Origin: Gammaproteobacteria bacterium
GTDB taxonomy: Bacteria > Pseudomonadota > Gammaproteobacteria > Xanthomonadales > SZUA-36
Length of the DNA stretch: 39,830 nt
Assembly (NCBI GenBank): GCA_021772935.1
Contig: JAJFLA010000010.1
Span: 1 to 39,830, forward strand
Reading direction: 5' to 3'
In this document: one piece after another, positions 8,150-16,544 of the stretch
Layout: the number at the start of each line of letters is the position of its first letter
Position numbering within the stretch: the first letter of the stretch is position 1
Program-made: the position numbers and the translations under genes
The notes under the pieces: generated by a model
Seen by the model: the letters and a program-made list of their open reading frames with translations, nothing else
Databases searched by the model: none
What the model was told of the DNA's origin: nothing

Positions 8150-9142
8150 ATGCGTAAACCGGAAAAAAACAAATTTCACCCCGACCCCGAACAACTGTCA
8201 TTGATGCCTGATCAATCCGGTAATGATATCAACGGCCTCGGCGAGACCGGGTTTCGCCGTCCTACCAGAATTTACTGGCACAACCCCAATGAAATTCCAC
8301 ATGGTGGAATTCAAAAATGGATGGTGGAGCGCTTCAACCGAGTCCCGGATTTCAAAACAGTCTACGCCGAAGGCGACCGAGGACCGCAGACACTCAACCC
8401 GGTTGCTGGCAGCGTGGCAACCGACAGCCCGCAAAACTGGTCAGCCAGGGTTAAGAACTTTGCACTCGGACACGAGGCAGATCTGGTCGGTATTGCAAAA
8501 ATGGATCCGAAATGGTCCTACGATGATTGTGGTGGCGACACCGAGCCGTGGATTATTGTTCTGGGTGTTGAAATGGATCACGCAAGACTCGCAAAAGCAC
8601 CTTCCTCGGACACCGATACGGCCTCCGCGCATGAAGTCTCGGTTCAGTACAACCGTGGTGCCCGCGCTGCTGCTCAACTTGCCAATTGGGTACGTGGCCA
8701 AGGGTATCATTCAGTGTCACATGCAGGCCCCTGGGCCGGTCCTTTGACACTGACCCCGGCTGCATTGGCCTGTGGTTTTGGGGAGTTGGGTAAACATGGC
8801 AATATCATCAACCGGCAATATGGTTCATCTTTTCGCTTATCGGCGGTGGTGACAGACCTGCCATTGCTTGCCGATACTGCAGATGAGTTTGGTGCAGATG
8901 GTTTTTGTACACGCTGTCAGGTATGCATTAACGGTTGTCCAGTGGATGCCATATCGGATCAGAAACAGTTAGTGCGGGGTATTGAAAAGTGGTATGTCGA
9001 TTTTGACAAGTGCATTCCATACTTTAATGAAACTCATGGTTGCGGTGTCTGTATAGCGGTGTGTCCCTGGAGTCGTCCTGGTGCAGCCGCGCGTCTGGCC
9101 GAGAAAATGTTGCATCGACGAAAGCGGCTTAAAAGCACTTAA
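8150..9142 (+). CDS. QueG/reductive-dehalogenase-like double [4Fe-4S] protein
   Basis: A 330-residue iron-sulfur protein. The C-terminal third has CTRCQVCINGCPVDA (Cys 253, 256, 259, 263) and a second set, Cys288 plus CGVCIAVCPW (298, 301, 305), enough for two [4Fe-4S] clusters. Just before it is the stretch GFGELGKHGNII...YGSSFRLSAVVTDLPL (about 209-238), which closely resembles the corrinoid-binding core of epoxyqueuosine reductase and reductive dehalogenases. There is no Tat signal, so it is probably cytoplasmic. It is shorter than typical QueG and respiratory RdhA. It starts on the base after the CoA-ligase stop, so it belongs to that operon rather than to queuosine synthesis. A cobalamin-dependent reductive step on an aromatic-type substrate is possible but unproven. 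Confidence 0.75.
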   Translation: MRKPEKNKFHPDPEQLSLMPDQSGNDINGLGETGFRRPTRIYWHNPNEIPHGGIQKWMVERFNRVPDFKTVYAEGDRGPQTLNPVAGSVATDSPQNWSARVKNFALGHEADLVGIAKMDPKWSYDDCGGDTEPWIIVLGVEMDHARLAKAPSSDTDTASAHEVSVQYNRGARAAAQLANWVRGQGYHSVSHAGPWAGPLTLTPAALACGFGELGKHGNIINRQYGSSFRLSAVVTDLPLLADTADEFGADGFCTRCQVCINGCPVDAISDQKQLVRGIEKWYVDFDKCIPYFNETHGCGVCIAVCPWSRPGAAARLAEKMLHRRKRLKST

Positions 9143-9173
9143 GCATGCAAAGACATATGCGGTAATAGGCGGG

Positions 9174-10817
9174 CTAACGAATTTGCCTGTGCCAGTTGCT
9201 GACCAGTTGCTCCACATCAATTTCGTCACCACCCTTGGACCATTTTTCCCCAAAGTCGACATCTCTCGAATTGGGTGGCGGATTGGGCAGGTTCATGTGA
9301 AAACGCACCGGCATGGGCACGGCGGCCCCCATGGCTACCACCTCTCCACGGCCCAGTGAAGTGAGCGCAGAAAAAGTACCGCGCGCCGTATCTGGCACCA
9401 TTGCGCGTAAATACTCCTGATCATCGGGATTAGAAATACGCATGCATAAGAAGGTGCCACACTGTGCCAGTACGGTTTCAGAAACCTCGTGGGGTCGCTG
9501 GCTCACTATACACAGGCCAACGCCGTATTTGCGCCCGGCTTTGGAGATATGCTCCATGGTGCGACGGGCTTCCTTGTAACGTGTATGACTCTCGCGAGGG
9601 ATGTATTCTTGTGCCTCTTCGCAGACCAACCAGATAGGGAACTCCAGGCATTTTGGGTTCCAGAAGTTGAATTCAAAGGCCAGACGGCCAATCAATGCTG
9701 TAACCATAGGTGCGACATCATAGGGTACTGCGCTCAGATTTAGCACCGTTACATTGGCCTTCGGGTTGCCCAGACCGACAAAGTCGCGCATCAGGTCCAC
9801 CAGGGTTGCGGTGGAGGTGCGTAGCTTTGGTTTGAGCATGAAATCATAACGAGCGTCATTCATCAGGCTGTGCATTCGCACCAGAAGCTGGTCAAACTTA
9901 CCGTACAGTGGGCCCTTGGTACGGCCAAAATCCATGGTTTCCTGGTTGGCATGAATAAATTTTTCACACAGATCATCGAGTGAGAAATAGACGGGTGAAT
10001 CAACCGTAATATGACCCAGTTCATTGCTTTTGTTGGATTCGATCCTCAACTCGTTCAGCGTCGCACGTAAAAATGCAAGCTGTACCGAAGCATTTTCATC
10101 GTCAGGGCTTATAAATACTTCGGCCAGGTCCGCGTAGGTCAATAACCAGTAGGGCATTTCCAGTTCGAGCGCGTCCAGGCAGCGGACCTTGTTTTTTGGA
10201 AAAGGTGAAGTCACCAAAGCGTCGAGTCGTTTGTCGCCATATTCACCATGCAAATCCATGATGATAATGTGTGCGTTGGGCATATAGCGTAGCGCGGACT
10301 GGATCAGGCTGGTCACGGTCCAGGATTTGCCGGAACCGGTCTGGCCAAGGATTGCAGCATGACGACCGAAAAAATTGGAAGCATCGAGGTAGACATCAAT
10401 TGATTCAAAAGAACTCAGTTTGCCAACCTTGTAGTACACCTCACTATGATCGGAGAATATTCTTTCAAGGTTCCAGTTGGAAACGACGTGAAGTTTCGCG
10501 CCGACTGTTGGGAAATGTTTAATGCCACGATCGAAGTTCCCACTGCTATTGAATTCACCGAGTGGTGTGAGACGAACTTTATGCACCTCCTGATCATGTG
10601 AGGTGGTTTCTGTCCACATGCTTTCGACCATGCACAGGATTTTGGTATCTGACTGCTTGACGATTAAATATGACCCAACCTGACCAATACGAATCTTGTC
10701 CATACCGATCATTCTGTCGGCAGAAAGGCCTTCGATATCTGATTTTAATTTAGCTATAAAATATTCGGCAGTAACTTCGATCAGGTGTCCAAGTTCGCTG
10801 CTTTTTTCATGTTTCAT
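9174..10817 (-). CDS. HerA-like hexameric ATPase (DUF87), no nuclease partner
   Basis: DNA-translocating ATPase of the HerA/FtsK group. The ATG at 10817 has AGGAG 9 bases upstream and is preferred over a GTG 36 bases further out. About 547 residues. The N-terminal part is a HAS-barrel-like beta domain, then Walker A GQTGSGKS (about 158-165), the IIIMDLHGEYGD strand, Walker B IWLVCEEAQEYIP, and the late RPHEVSETVLAQC sensor region. In archaea HerA works with NurA in end resection, and in bacteria related proteins pair with effectors in phage defence. No nuclease, SIR2 or DUF4297-like partner is adjacent: the neighbours are an aminotransferase and a convergent iron-sulfur gene. It therefore looks like an orphan HerA of unknown role. 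Confidence 0.85.
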   Translation of the reverse strand: MKHEKSSELGHLIEVTAEYFIAKLKSDIEGLSADRMIGMDKIRIGQVGSYLIVKQSDTKILCMVESMWTETTSHDQEVHKVRLTPLGEFNSSGNFDRGIKHFPTVGAKLHVVSNWNLERIFSDHSEVYYKVGKLSSFESIDVYLDASNFFGRHAAILGQTGSGKSWTVTSLIQSALRYMPNAHIIIMDLHGEYGDKRLDALVTSPFPKNKVRCLDALELEMPYWLLTYADLAEVFISPDDENASVQLAFLRATLNELRIESNKSNELGHITVDSPVYFSLDDLCEKFIHANQETMDFGRTKGPLYGKFDQLLVRMHSLMNDARYDFMLKPKLRTSTATLVDLMRDFVGLGNPKANVTVLNLSAVPYDVAPMVTALIGRLAFEFNFWNPKCLEFPIWLVCEEAQEYIPRESHTRYKEARRTMEHISKAGRKYGVGLCIVSQRPHEVSETVLAQCGTFLCMRISNPDDQEYLRAMVPDTARGTFSALTSLGRGEVVAMGAAVPMPVRFHMNLPNPPPNSRDVDFGEKWSKGGDEIDVEQLVSNWHRQIR

Positions 10818-10982
10818 AGGGGCAGTCTCCTGCAAGAGAAGTCCAATACCCACGGACCGGTCTCCTGGGTGCTTTGTTATTCTGGTTATGTATCAAATAA
10901 CGACCATAACAAGGATTCAAGATAAAAGGGTACGCATAAGCAGGGTATAGCGCAAGCTGGCCGGGACTGCATTATGCGCTCT

Positions 10983-11054
10983 GGGGTCAGACTCAAATGC
11001 ACTTGGGCTTGTGTAATTGATTGATTGCTGTTTGTTGCATTTGAATCTGACCCC
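10983..11054. repeat. Palindromic repeat, subfamily A, copy 1
   Basis: 72 bp bounded by GGGGTCAGACTCAAATGC and GCATTTGAATCTGACCCC, an 18-bp inverted repeat with one mismatch. The centre contains TTGATTGCTGTTTGTT, shared with copies at 11072 and 12389. It lies between the HerA gene and the aminotransferase, 17 bp from copy 2. It could fold as a long hairpin in RNA from either strand. Confidence 0.9.
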
Positions 11055-11071
11055 TGAACGGGGACGGAGCT

Positions 11072-11142
11072 GGGGTCAGACTCAAATGCGCTTGGCTTGG
11101 TGTGGTTTATTGACTGCTGTTTGTTGCATTTGAATCTGACCC
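11072..11142. repeat. Palindromic repeat, subfamily A, copy 2 (overlaps aminotransferase 3' end)
   Basis: 71 bp with the same arms and a centre like copy 1 (CTTGGCTTGGTGTGG... and TGACTGCTGTTTGTT). Its right arm enters the aminotransferase gene on the minus strand and encodes the last 11 residues, including GSDSN; the stop codon TAA (11107-11109) lies in the repeat centre. Confidence 0.9.
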
Positions 11143-12297
11143 GCCCTCTGGCGACTGCAGGCTGATCAGTCTTTGTGCGACTTCACGCAACGTATCCTTG
11201 TGCTTGGCGAAACAGAAACGAATGACGTGCTGATCCGGTGGCTGTTTGTAAAACACCGAGATCGGGATCGCAGCCACCTTGTATTCCCGCGTCAGCCGGG
11301 CGGCGAATTTTGTGTCAATTTCATCACTGATCGCGCTGTAATCAGCGAGTTGGAAGTAGGTTCCGCCAGAAGGGATCAGGCTGAACTGTGATGAGGCCAT
11401 CAGTGCACAGAACAGGTCCCGTTTTTCCTGATAAAAATTGCCCAACTCATAGTGGTGTTGTGGGCAATCATGCAGGAAATCCGCGAGGGCGTATTGCATC
11501 GGTGTATTGGTACTGAAGTTGATGAATTGGTGTATGCGCAGAAATTCTTCCATCATAGGCACCGGTGCAATGCAATAACCGACTCGCCAGCCTGTTGCAT
11601 GATAGGTTTTGCCGAAGGATGAAATTACAAAGGATCTCGCCGCCAGGTCCGGGTAACGCAACAAGCTCAGGTGTTGCTTGGTATCGAAAACAATGTGTTC
11701 ATACACCTCGTCGGAGAGCAAATGAATGTCCCGGCCTGCAATCACCTCGCGTAATTGTTGAATGTCATTGTCACTCCATACGGTTCCAGTCGGGTTATGG
11801 GGGTTGTTAAGTATAAGCAAACGGGTACGCTCGTTGATGCTATCACGCACCTGTTGCCAGTCTATGCTGAAGTCGGGGTAGTGCAGGGCAATATGTTTTG
11901 TCACGCCACCGTTGAGTGTGACACTGGGCTCGTAGGTATCGTAGGCCGGGTCAAACACAATGACCTCATCCCCGGCATGAACGACCGTAGTGATCGCACA
12001 GAATATCGCCTCGGTCGCACCGGGTGTAACGGCCACCTCGTTATCCGGGTTTATCTTACATCCATAAAGATCCAGCACCTTAGTGGCAATCTGTTCACGT
12101 AATTGAGGAACGCCAGCCAGTGGTGCATATTGGTTATGTCCGTGACCCATGTGATAAGCAACCCGTTCACGTAAAGCCGGTGGTCCATCGAAATCAGGAA
12201 ACCCCTGTGACAGGTTGATGGCGCCATGGTCCTGAGCCATCTGGGACATGACTGAGAATATGGTGGTGCCCTTACCGGGTAGTTTGTTACGTAGCAT
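11107..12297 (-). CDS. Pyridoxal-phosphate aminotransferase, methionine/YbdL type
   Basis: Class I/II aminotransferase, about 396 residues from the ATG at 12297; a TTG at 12336 would add 13 residues. It closely follows the YbdL pattern: GTTIFSVMSQMA, INLSQGFPDFDGP, NQYAPLAGVPQLRE, NNPHNPTGTVW, SDEVYEHIVFD, and the PLP lysine in SSFGKTYHATGWRVGY. The conserved Arg in HVIRFCFAK binds the substrate carboxylate. YbdL-like enzymes transaminate methionine and aromatic amino acids with 2-oxoacids. The normal protein should end near LREVAQRLISLQ; the extra tail SPEGGSDSNATNSSQ is largely translated from a palindromic repeat that supplies the stop. Its link to benzoyl-CoA metabolism is not evident. 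Confidence 0.9.
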   Translation of the reverse strand: MLRNKLPGKGTTIFSVMSQMAQDHGAINLSQGFPDFDGPPALRERVAYHMGHGHNQYAPLAGVPQLREQIATKVLDLYGCKINPDNEVAVTPGATEAIFCAITTVVHAGDEVIVFDPAYDTYEPSVTLNGGVTKHIALHYPDFSIDWQQVRDSINERTRLLILNNPHNPTGTVWSDNDIQQLREVIAGRDIHLLSDEVYEHIVFDTKQHLSLLRYPDLAARSFVISSFGKTYHATGWRVGYCIAPVPMMEEFLRIHQFINFSTNTPMQYALADFLHDCPQHHYELGNFYQEKRDLFCALMASSQFSLIPSGGTYFQLADYSAISDEIDTKFAARLTREYKVAAIPISVFYKQPPDQHVIRFCFAKHKDTLREVAQRLISLQSPEGGSDSNATNSSQ

Positions 12298-12350
12298 GTC
12301 TGTTTTACCGCTGAAATCAGATTCTAATGCGGTCAATTCTAGAGTGGGTT

Positions 12351-12368
12351 GGGGTCAGACTCAAATGC
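12351..12368. repeat. Isolated left arm of the palindromic repeat
   Basis: GGGGTCAGACTCAAATGC is present alone, with no matching right arm before the next full copy begins at 12389. This suggests a truncated or nested insertion next to copy 3. Confidence 0.8.
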
Positions 12369-12388
12369 GCGAGTGCACCAAAAAATTC

Positions 12389-12460
12389 GGGGTCAGACTC
12401 AAATGCACTTGGCTTGGTCTGGTTCATTGATTGCTGTTTGTTGCATTTGAATCTGGCCCC
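12389..12460. repeat. Palindromic repeat, subfamily A, copy 3
   Basis: 72 bp with arms GGGGTCAGACTCAAATGC and GCATTTGAATCTGGCCCC (one A to G change in the right arm) and the subfamily A centre (ACTTGGCTTGGTCTGG, TTGATTGCTGTTTGTT). It fills the gap between the aminotransferase start and the end of the hcrB-like gene, so transcripts from hcr into the aminotransferase would carry this hairpin. Confidence 0.9.
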
Positions 12461-12489
12461 TGAGCGGGTGTGTGACCCCCCGTTGTTGA

Positions 12490-13515
12490 TCAACCACGTG
12501 CCTGGTGGGCAATACGTTTCCGCAGTTCCCGGACATCATCGCCACGTAGTTCACGCAGAGCGTGATTCACAAAAGACGGCACCATTTTCTTCCTCCAGAT
12601 GGGTGTGAGGTCCGTGTTGCCACGTGGTTTGGCAAGTTTAGCCATAATATGCCCGGTTTCTTCGATGACGTCATCGTCCAGTTTTTTACCAACCAGAAAT
12701 TCTGTTGCCTCTGTTGATAACAAGGGCAGGGAAGAAACCGCACCCAGTACAATTCGTGCGTCCTCAATCGTTCCACCGCCATCGGTTTGTACGGCAGCAG
12801 CGACAGATAAAATGGGGAAATCAAAGGAGCCGCGTCTGCGCAGCTTCCAATAGGTACTGCGCCAGCCAACCAGGGGTTCAAGGATGACCTCAGTAAGCAC
12901 TTCGTTAGAGTGACGTTGCAGGTAGTTGGCACCATCATCCTGGTATAGGTCTTTCATTTCGACGATGCGCTCAGCATCGGCCGATACCAGACGCACCCTG
13001 GCACCGAGGGATATTAGCGCCGGTGCGGTATCGGTTGACGAGACAGCGCGGCAGGTTTTGCTGGTTGTGGCTACCCAGCAGGTATCACCATCCTTTTTAA
13101 GGCAGTTATTGATTGCTTTGCGCCAGTCTTCGTTCTGGTTGTAGTAACTGCAACGGGTGTCCAGACAAATGTTGCCACCGATGGTAGCGGTGTTCCTGAG
13201 CAACGGTGTTGCCACCACCCCAGCGGCCTGCCACAGACCTGTGTGGCTATCGCGGATCGAGTCGTTTTCCAACAGTGAGCCCAGTGTTAAGCCGGCACCC
13301 AATGTCAGACCTGAACTATTAGAAACATCATGTAATGATTTGATATTACTTAAAGAAATTAGTATTTCCGGTGTCTGTTGTCCACGCTTCATGTTGGCTA
13401 GCAAATCTGTCCCGCCCGCGACCAACATGGCACACGGTCCTTCTTCTTTAAGAATTTTTGCGGCCTCGGAAACCGATGTCGGTGCGATATAACGGAAAGG
13501 GGGTAGTCTCATCAT
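12490..13515 (-). CDS. hcrB: 4-Hydroxybenzoyl-CoA reductase beta (FAD) subunit
   Basis: FAD-binding subunit of a xanthine-dehydrogenase-family enzyme, 341 residues. FAD motifs are AGGTDLL (33-39) and TIGGNICL (111-118). Directly after comes an insert with Cys122, Cys138, Cys146 and Cys155 (spacing C-x15-C-x7-C-x8-C). This is the arrangement known for Thauera HcrB, where it binds the extra [4Fe-4S] cluster that lets electrons flow from ferredoxin to reduce the phenol ring substituent. Ordinary CO dehydrogenase or xanthine dehydrogenase FAD subunits lack it. The ATG overlaps the TGA of the preceding subunit gene, so the two are coupled. PaoB-type aldehyde oxidoreductase subunits also carry a [4Fe-4S] cluster, but the benzoyl-CoA context favours Hcr. 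Confidence 0.88.
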   Translation of the reverse strand: MMRLPPFRYIAPTSVSEAAKILKEEGPCAMLVAGGTDLLANMKRGQQTPEILISLSNIKSLHDVSNSSGLTLGAGLTLGSLLENDSIRDSHTGLWQAAGVVATPLLRNTATIGGNICLDTRCSYYNQNEDWRKAINNCLKKDGDTCWVATTSKTCRAVSSTDTAPALISLGARVRLVSADAERIVEMKDLYQDDGANYLQRHSNEVLTEVILEPLVGWRSTYWKLRRRGSFDFPILSVAAAVQTDGGGTIEDARIVLGAVSSLPLLSTEATEFLVGKKLDDDVIEETGHIMAKLAKPRGNTDLTPIWRKKMVPSFVNHALRELRGDDVRELRKRIAHQARG

Positions 13516-16010
13516 GTTTGTTCAGAGGCTCCTTTGACTTTATCCATAGTGTGCATCTTTGCAGCACGTTTACGCTCGGGTCTGTTGCTGGCTTTGCCAT
13601 CACCACCTTCCCAGGGTGGCAACACAAACATTGCTTGCGGCCACTCAATATTCGGGAATGCTTTTGGTCCCACGCGTGCATCATGCCCTGCAGCCTGCAT
13701 CTCAAGTGCTTTCAGTACCTTCACCGGTGTGATGGGTACCTCGTCTACACGCACACCAACGGCATCAAAAATTGCATTGGCGATGGCCGGCATAATGGGT
13801 AGTAATGGTCCCTGGCCGACCTCCTTGGCGCCGAAGGGGCCGTTAGGATCGGGGTTTTCGATGATATCTACGCATACTTCTGGCATATCGTGCATCGTCA
13901 ACGTTTTGTACTCGAGCATCGAGGGGTTGTCGTGTACCAATGCATCGGAAAGTTTTGGCGGCAGGCGACGTGAGCCGCTTTCTTCCATCAATGCCTCTCC
14001 GACTCCCATGTAGACACCGCCAATTACCTGTCCTTCTACCTGTACCGGGTTAAGTGACCGACCGATATCGTGTGCAATATAGATTCGAGTAACTTCGACA
14101 ACACCGCTTGCTTCGTCGACTTCAACTTCGGCCACTGCCGCGGTATAGGAGTAGGTGGGAGAAGGTCCCACACCACCGCCCGGAAAACGCGCGGCACTTT
14201 TGGGTGGCGCATAAGAACCAGTTGTGGCCATGGTTCCATGTTTTTCCTCGGCACAGATGACAGCTTGCTGGAAAGTCATGTTGCGATTGGGGTCCTCTAC
14301 ATCGAAAACCAGACGTTCAGCAAAGCCGATATGGTCAACCGCTATCTCCAGCTTTTCAGCCACGGCGCTGGCGATCAAATCACGTGCTCGTTCTGCAGCC
14401 TCGATGGCCGCATTACCCATCATCAGAGTGACACGACTGGAGTAGGAGCCGAGATCAACAGGTGTCAGGTCGGTATCGCCGGTGACACATTTGACATCAA
14501 TGGTCTCGATACCAAGGACTTCTGTGACCAAGCTGACGAGTACATCATCAGAGCCCTGGCCGACATCTGTTGCGCCACAATAAACGGTGACTGCACCACT
14601 GCGGTCGAGCTTGATCTGAACGCCGGAATGCGGCATTTTATTCCAGTAAATCGCGGTTCCAGCGCCACTCATATAGGCGCCGCAGGCCAGACCTACACCA
14701 CGGCCCCTGGGCAGTTTTTTATGTTTGTCCTTCCAGCCTGATCTGCTCACTACGCGGTCAATACATTCTGCTAATCCTATGGTGCCAACTTTGAGGAAAT
14801 TGCAGGTCAGTGAGTTGGCTGGTGCGATCATTCCCAGTCTTAGTTTAGCCGGGTCTATCTGCAGTTTTTCGGCGATCTTGTCCAGTTGGACCTCTTGGCC
14901 GAAACGTGGCTGCGGGGTGCCATGGCCCCGTTTGGGGCCACTGGGTGGTTTGTTGGTGAACACCCGGCAGGCTTCCCAGCTATAACGTGGTAATTGATAG
15001 GTTACCGGTTGTAACGCTGTAGTGTAGAAAGTACTTGCAATGCCATAGGAACCGTAGGCGCCGCCATCGAGTAAAGTTTGCAGGTGCATCCCTGTCAGCT
15101 TGCCGTCATTGTTTACACCGGTACGGAATTTCATCGTGACCTGGTGACGACCACGATGGCAATAAAACACTTCTTGCCGTGTCAGGCATATTTTTACCGG
15201 TCGGCCCAGCAGCATGGAGGCCTTGGTAACCACGATTTCATGGTTAAATGGGTCGGTTTTACCACCGAAGCCACCACCGTTAGGACAAGCAATCACACGA
15301 ATATGTGCAGCAGGCATCTCCAGCGCCTTGGCCAGAGCGCGATGCACGTAATGGGGACACTGGGTGCTCGACCACAGCGTAACCCTGCCATCAGGGTCGG
15401 TGGCCGCCACCGATGCATGCTGTTCCATCGCCATGTGGGTATTGCCTTCATACAAGAAAGTATCTTCAAAAACATGATCGGCTTGGGCCAGTGCTTCATC
15501 GACGTCACCGAAAGAATAAGCCAGTCGACGATGAATATTGTGTTCTTCAGCATAATTCTGTAACGGTGCCTCGGTGGCCTGAAGTGCTTCGGCTACTGTC
15601 GCAATGGTAGGCAGGGGCTGGTAGCTAACATCAATCAAGGATAGAGCTTCGCAGGCTGTTTGTTCATCGCATGCAATCACAGCGGCGACCGGGTCACCCA
15701 CAAAGCGAACTTTATCGCGGCACAAAGGGCGCTCATCCTGGCTGACAGGCAGAATCCCATACTCAACCGGGAAATCCTCACCGGTTAGCACCAGCTGTAC
15801 ACCGGGGTGAGCACTGGCGCGTGAAACATCAACTGTTTCGATTAGGGCGTGTGGCAATGACGAGCGTAATAGCTTGCAATGCAGCATACGCGGTAAGCTG
15901 ATGTCATCGGCAAAAAGCGTTTGACCGGTAACCTTTGACAAGGCGTCGATACGCACTCGGGGCTTACCGATGATCCTGAATGTATCGCTGGAATACTCGC
16001 GATGGCTCAC
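13512..16010 (-). CDS. hcrA: 4-Hydroxybenzoyl-CoA reductase alpha (molybdopterin) subunit
   Basis: Molybdenum-cofactor subunit of the same enzyme, 832 residues. Key features are the N-terminal RIDALSKVTGQTLFADDI domain, the molybdopterin contact GGGFGGK, GATDVGQGSDDV, VEGQVIGGVYMGVGEAL, and FGAKEVGQGP with the Glu expected at the active site. In Thauera the subunit dehydroxylates 4-hydroxybenzoyl-CoA to benzoyl-CoA. It begins with GTG overlapping the TGA of the [2Fe-2S] gene and ends overlapping the hcrB start. It is longer than the roughly 770-residue Thauera subunit because of a basic C-terminal tail of about 50-60 residues after VKVLKALEMQ. Exact substrate is inferred from the FAD subunit and the neighbourhood. 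Confidence 0.85.
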   Translation of the reverse strand: MSHREYSSDTFRIIGKPRVRIDALSKVTGQTLFADDISLPRMLHCKLLRSSLPHALIETVDVSRASAHPGVQLVLTGEDFPVEYGILPVSQDERPLCRDKVRFVGDPVAAVIACDEQTACEALSLIDVSYQPLPTIATVAEALQATEAPLQNYAEEHNIHRRLAYSFGDVDEALAQADHVFEDTFLYEGNTHMAMEQHASVAATDPDGRVTLWSSTQCPHYVHRALAKALEMPAAHIRVIACPNGGGFGGKTDPFNHEIVVTKASMLLGRPVKICLTRQEVFYCHRGRHQVTMKFRTGVNNDGKLTGMHLQTLLDGGAYGSYGIASTFYTTALQPVTYQLPRYSWEACRVFTNKPPSGPKRGHGTPQPRFGQEVQLDKIAEKLQIDPAKLRLGMIAPANSLTCNFLKVGTIGLAECIDRVVSRSGWKDKHKKLPRGRGVGLACGAYMSGAGTAIYWNKMPHSGVQIKLDRSGAVTVYCGATDVGQGSDDVLVSLVTEVLGIETIDVKCVTGDTDLTPVDLGSYSSRVTLMMGNAAIEAAERARDLIASAVAEKLEIAVDHIGFAERLVFDVEDPNRNMTFQQAVICAEEKHGTMATTGSYAPPKSAARFPGGGVGPSPTYSYTAAVAEVEVDEASGVVEVTRIYIAHDIGRSLNPVQVEGQVIGGVYMGVGEALMEESGSRRLPPKLSDALVHDNPSMLEYKTLTMHDMPEVCVDIIENPDPNGPFGAKEVGQGPLLPIMPAIANAIFDAVGVRVDEVPITPVKVLKALEMQAAGHDARVGPKAFPNIEWPQAMFVLPPWEGGDGKASNRPERKRAAKMHTMDKVKGASEQT

Positions 16011-16519
16011 GATTTAACCCCAGCGGCACTATTTTCTGTCTCTTCAATGGTGATGGCGGCTTCTTCGACCGATTCAATGACTTGTTGGTAACCGGTGCAG
16101 CGACACAGATTTCCCGATAATGCTTCGCGGATTTGTGCTCGTGTTGGTCTGGCTTCATTCTCAAGCAGCGCCTTGGCTGTCATTAGCATACCCGGTGTGC
16201 AGTAACCGCACTGCAAACCACCATGTTGTGCAAATGCCAATTGCAGTGGATGTAGCTGGTCTTTATCGGCCAGACCTTCAATGGTTTCGATTTGAGCGTC
16301 TTCGCACTCAAGTGCCAATAACAAACATGACAGGACTGGTTTACCGTCTTTAAGTACTGTGCAGGCACCACATTCGCCCAATTCACAGCCGTGTTTTGTG
16401 CCGGTCAGGGTCAGGTCTTCACGTAGTACTTCGAGCAGTGTTTTGGAAGATTCAACTAATACGTGCATATCTTCGTTGTTAACATTGAGATGCAGCTGGA
16501 CTTTTTTTGACCCACTCAT
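16007..16519 (-). CDS. hcrC: 4-Hydroxybenzoyl-CoA reductase gamma ([2Fe-2S]) subunit
   Basis: Small iron-sulfur subunit, 170 residues. The plant-type [2Fe-2S] cluster is bound by Cys45, 50, 53 and 65 (GCELGECGACTV). The second cluster is bound by Cys104, 107, 139 and 141 (CGYCTPGM and CRCTG). This two-cluster fold is standard for molybdenum hydroxylases and passes electrons between the FAD or [4Fe-4S] subunit and the Mo centre. It is the first gene of the hcrC-hcrA-hcrB operon on the minus strand, and its stop overlaps the GTG of hcrA. A perfect 17-bp hairpin of the repeat family lies just upstream. Confidence 0.9.
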   Translation of the reverse strand: MSGSKKVQLHLNVNNEDMHVLVESSKTLLEVLREDLTLTGTKHGCELGECGACTVLKDGKPVLSCLLLALECEDAQIETIEGLADKDQLHPLQLAFAQHGGLQCGYCTPGMLMTAKALLENEARPTRAQIREALSGNLCRCTGYQQVIESVEEAAITIEETENSAAGVKS

Positions 16520-16544
16520 GGCTGATGCTACCTATAGAATGTCA

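Noticed and set aside
9143-9173. Terminator between the convergent RdhA-like and HerA genes
   Set aside because: Only 31 bp, with no hairpin plus T-run on either strand.
12314-12332. Arm-like sequence (ATCAGATTCTAATGCGG) at the aminotransferase 5' end
   Set aside because: Several mismatches to the arm and no inverted partner; could be a decayed half copy but not supported enough.
12298-12336. TTG-started N-terminal extension of the aminotransferase
   Set aside because: Rare start codon with no better ribosome site; the ATG at 12297 gives the usual family N-terminus.
14070-14741. 223-codon open frame on the plus strand inside the hcrA-like gene
   Set aside because: Antisense shadow of a well-supported molybdenum subunit; no motif or ribosome site.
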